In this document: positions 7,189 through 7,269 of the stretch, in pieces
How positions within the stretch are numbered: the first letter of the stretch is position 1
Layout: each line of letters begins with the position of its first letter
Assembly (NCBI GenBank): GCA_029058455.1
Contig: JAIDXU010000084.1
Coordinates: 1 to 7,269, forward strand
Origin: Paramuribaculum sp.
GTDB taxonomy: Bacteria > Bacteroidota > Bacteroidia > Bacteroidales > Muribaculaceae
Length of the DNA: 7,269 bases
Direction of reading: 5' to 3'
Position numbers and translations under genes: made by a program
Notes under the pieces: model-generated
The model's database searches: none
Told to the model about the DNA's origin: nothing
The model's input: the letters and a program-made list of their open reading frames with translations, nothing else

Positions 7189-7269
7189 ACTGTGAAATAT
7201 GAAAATCAAAATTCGCTGAAAGCCAGCGGCAGAAGCGATTTTACCGAGGGAACGGTATAGACGTTATCC
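7189..7269 (+). other. Right-edge stretch with no supported gene; short GTG frame ending in TAG
   Basis: After the DUF4294 stop only 81 bases remain. A GTG at 7192 opens a 22-codon frame, in the same phase as the upstream gene, that ends at TAG 7258-7260. Its translation ends SGRSDFTEGTV, which loosely recalls the cytoplasmic N-terminus of some multidrug (MATE-type) transporters just before their first membrane helix. An ATG at 7199 opens only six codons. The next gene may start here and be broken, or start beyond the edge. I do not call a gene. Confidence 0.2.

Noticed and set aside
6556..7209. A 217-codon minus-strand open frame opposite the DUF4294 gene
   Set aside because: The plus-strand frame has a signal peptide and conserved DUF4294 blocks; the antisense product has no coherent features.

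Overview
The window looks like an ordinary chromosomal housekeeping stretch from a Gram-negative member of Bacteroidota, most likely order Bacteroidales. I infer this from three things. PNPase and L-aspartate oxidase read very much like Bacteroides-type sequences as I remember them. The start codons lack Shine-Dalgarno sequences. The intergenic gaps carry TAnnTTTG-type -7 elements, the Bacteroidota promoter signature. A Muribaculaceae-like genome is possible, but I cannot settle the family from here.

Layout. Positions 1-2250 (minus strand) encode polyribonucleotide nucleotidyltransferase (pnp). Its start is inside the window and its extreme C-terminus runs off the left edge. Positions 2251-2456 form a divergent intergenic region with one promoter candidate per direction and a possible leader hairpin for pnp. 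To the right, all genes lie on the plus strand: hflX (2457-3689), lpxB (3689-4858, overlapping hflX by one base), nadB (4917-6488) and a secreted DUF4294-family protein (6523-7188). The last 81 bases hold no supported gene, only a 22-codon GTG frame that may be a broken gene start.

Functional reading. The genes are core physiology: RNA turnover (PNPase), ribosome splitting and rescue (HflX), lipid A disaccharide synthesis (LpxB), and the first step of de novo NAD synthesis (NadB). The fifth gene is a conserved Bacteroidota envelope protein of unknown role. hflX and lpxB are probably translationally coupled. nadB probably has its own promoter, which overlaps an inverted repeat that could be an operator or RNA hairpin. 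The DUF4294 gene follows nadB by 34 bases and is probably co-transcribed with it.

I found no RNA gene, mobile element, CRISPR array or clear intrinsic terminator. I see no evidence of a new multi-gene system. The points most worth a second look are the Arg/Pro/Asp-rich repeat tail of PNPase, the inverted repeat at the nadB promoter, the DUF4294 neighbour of nadB, and the interrupted frame at the right edge.
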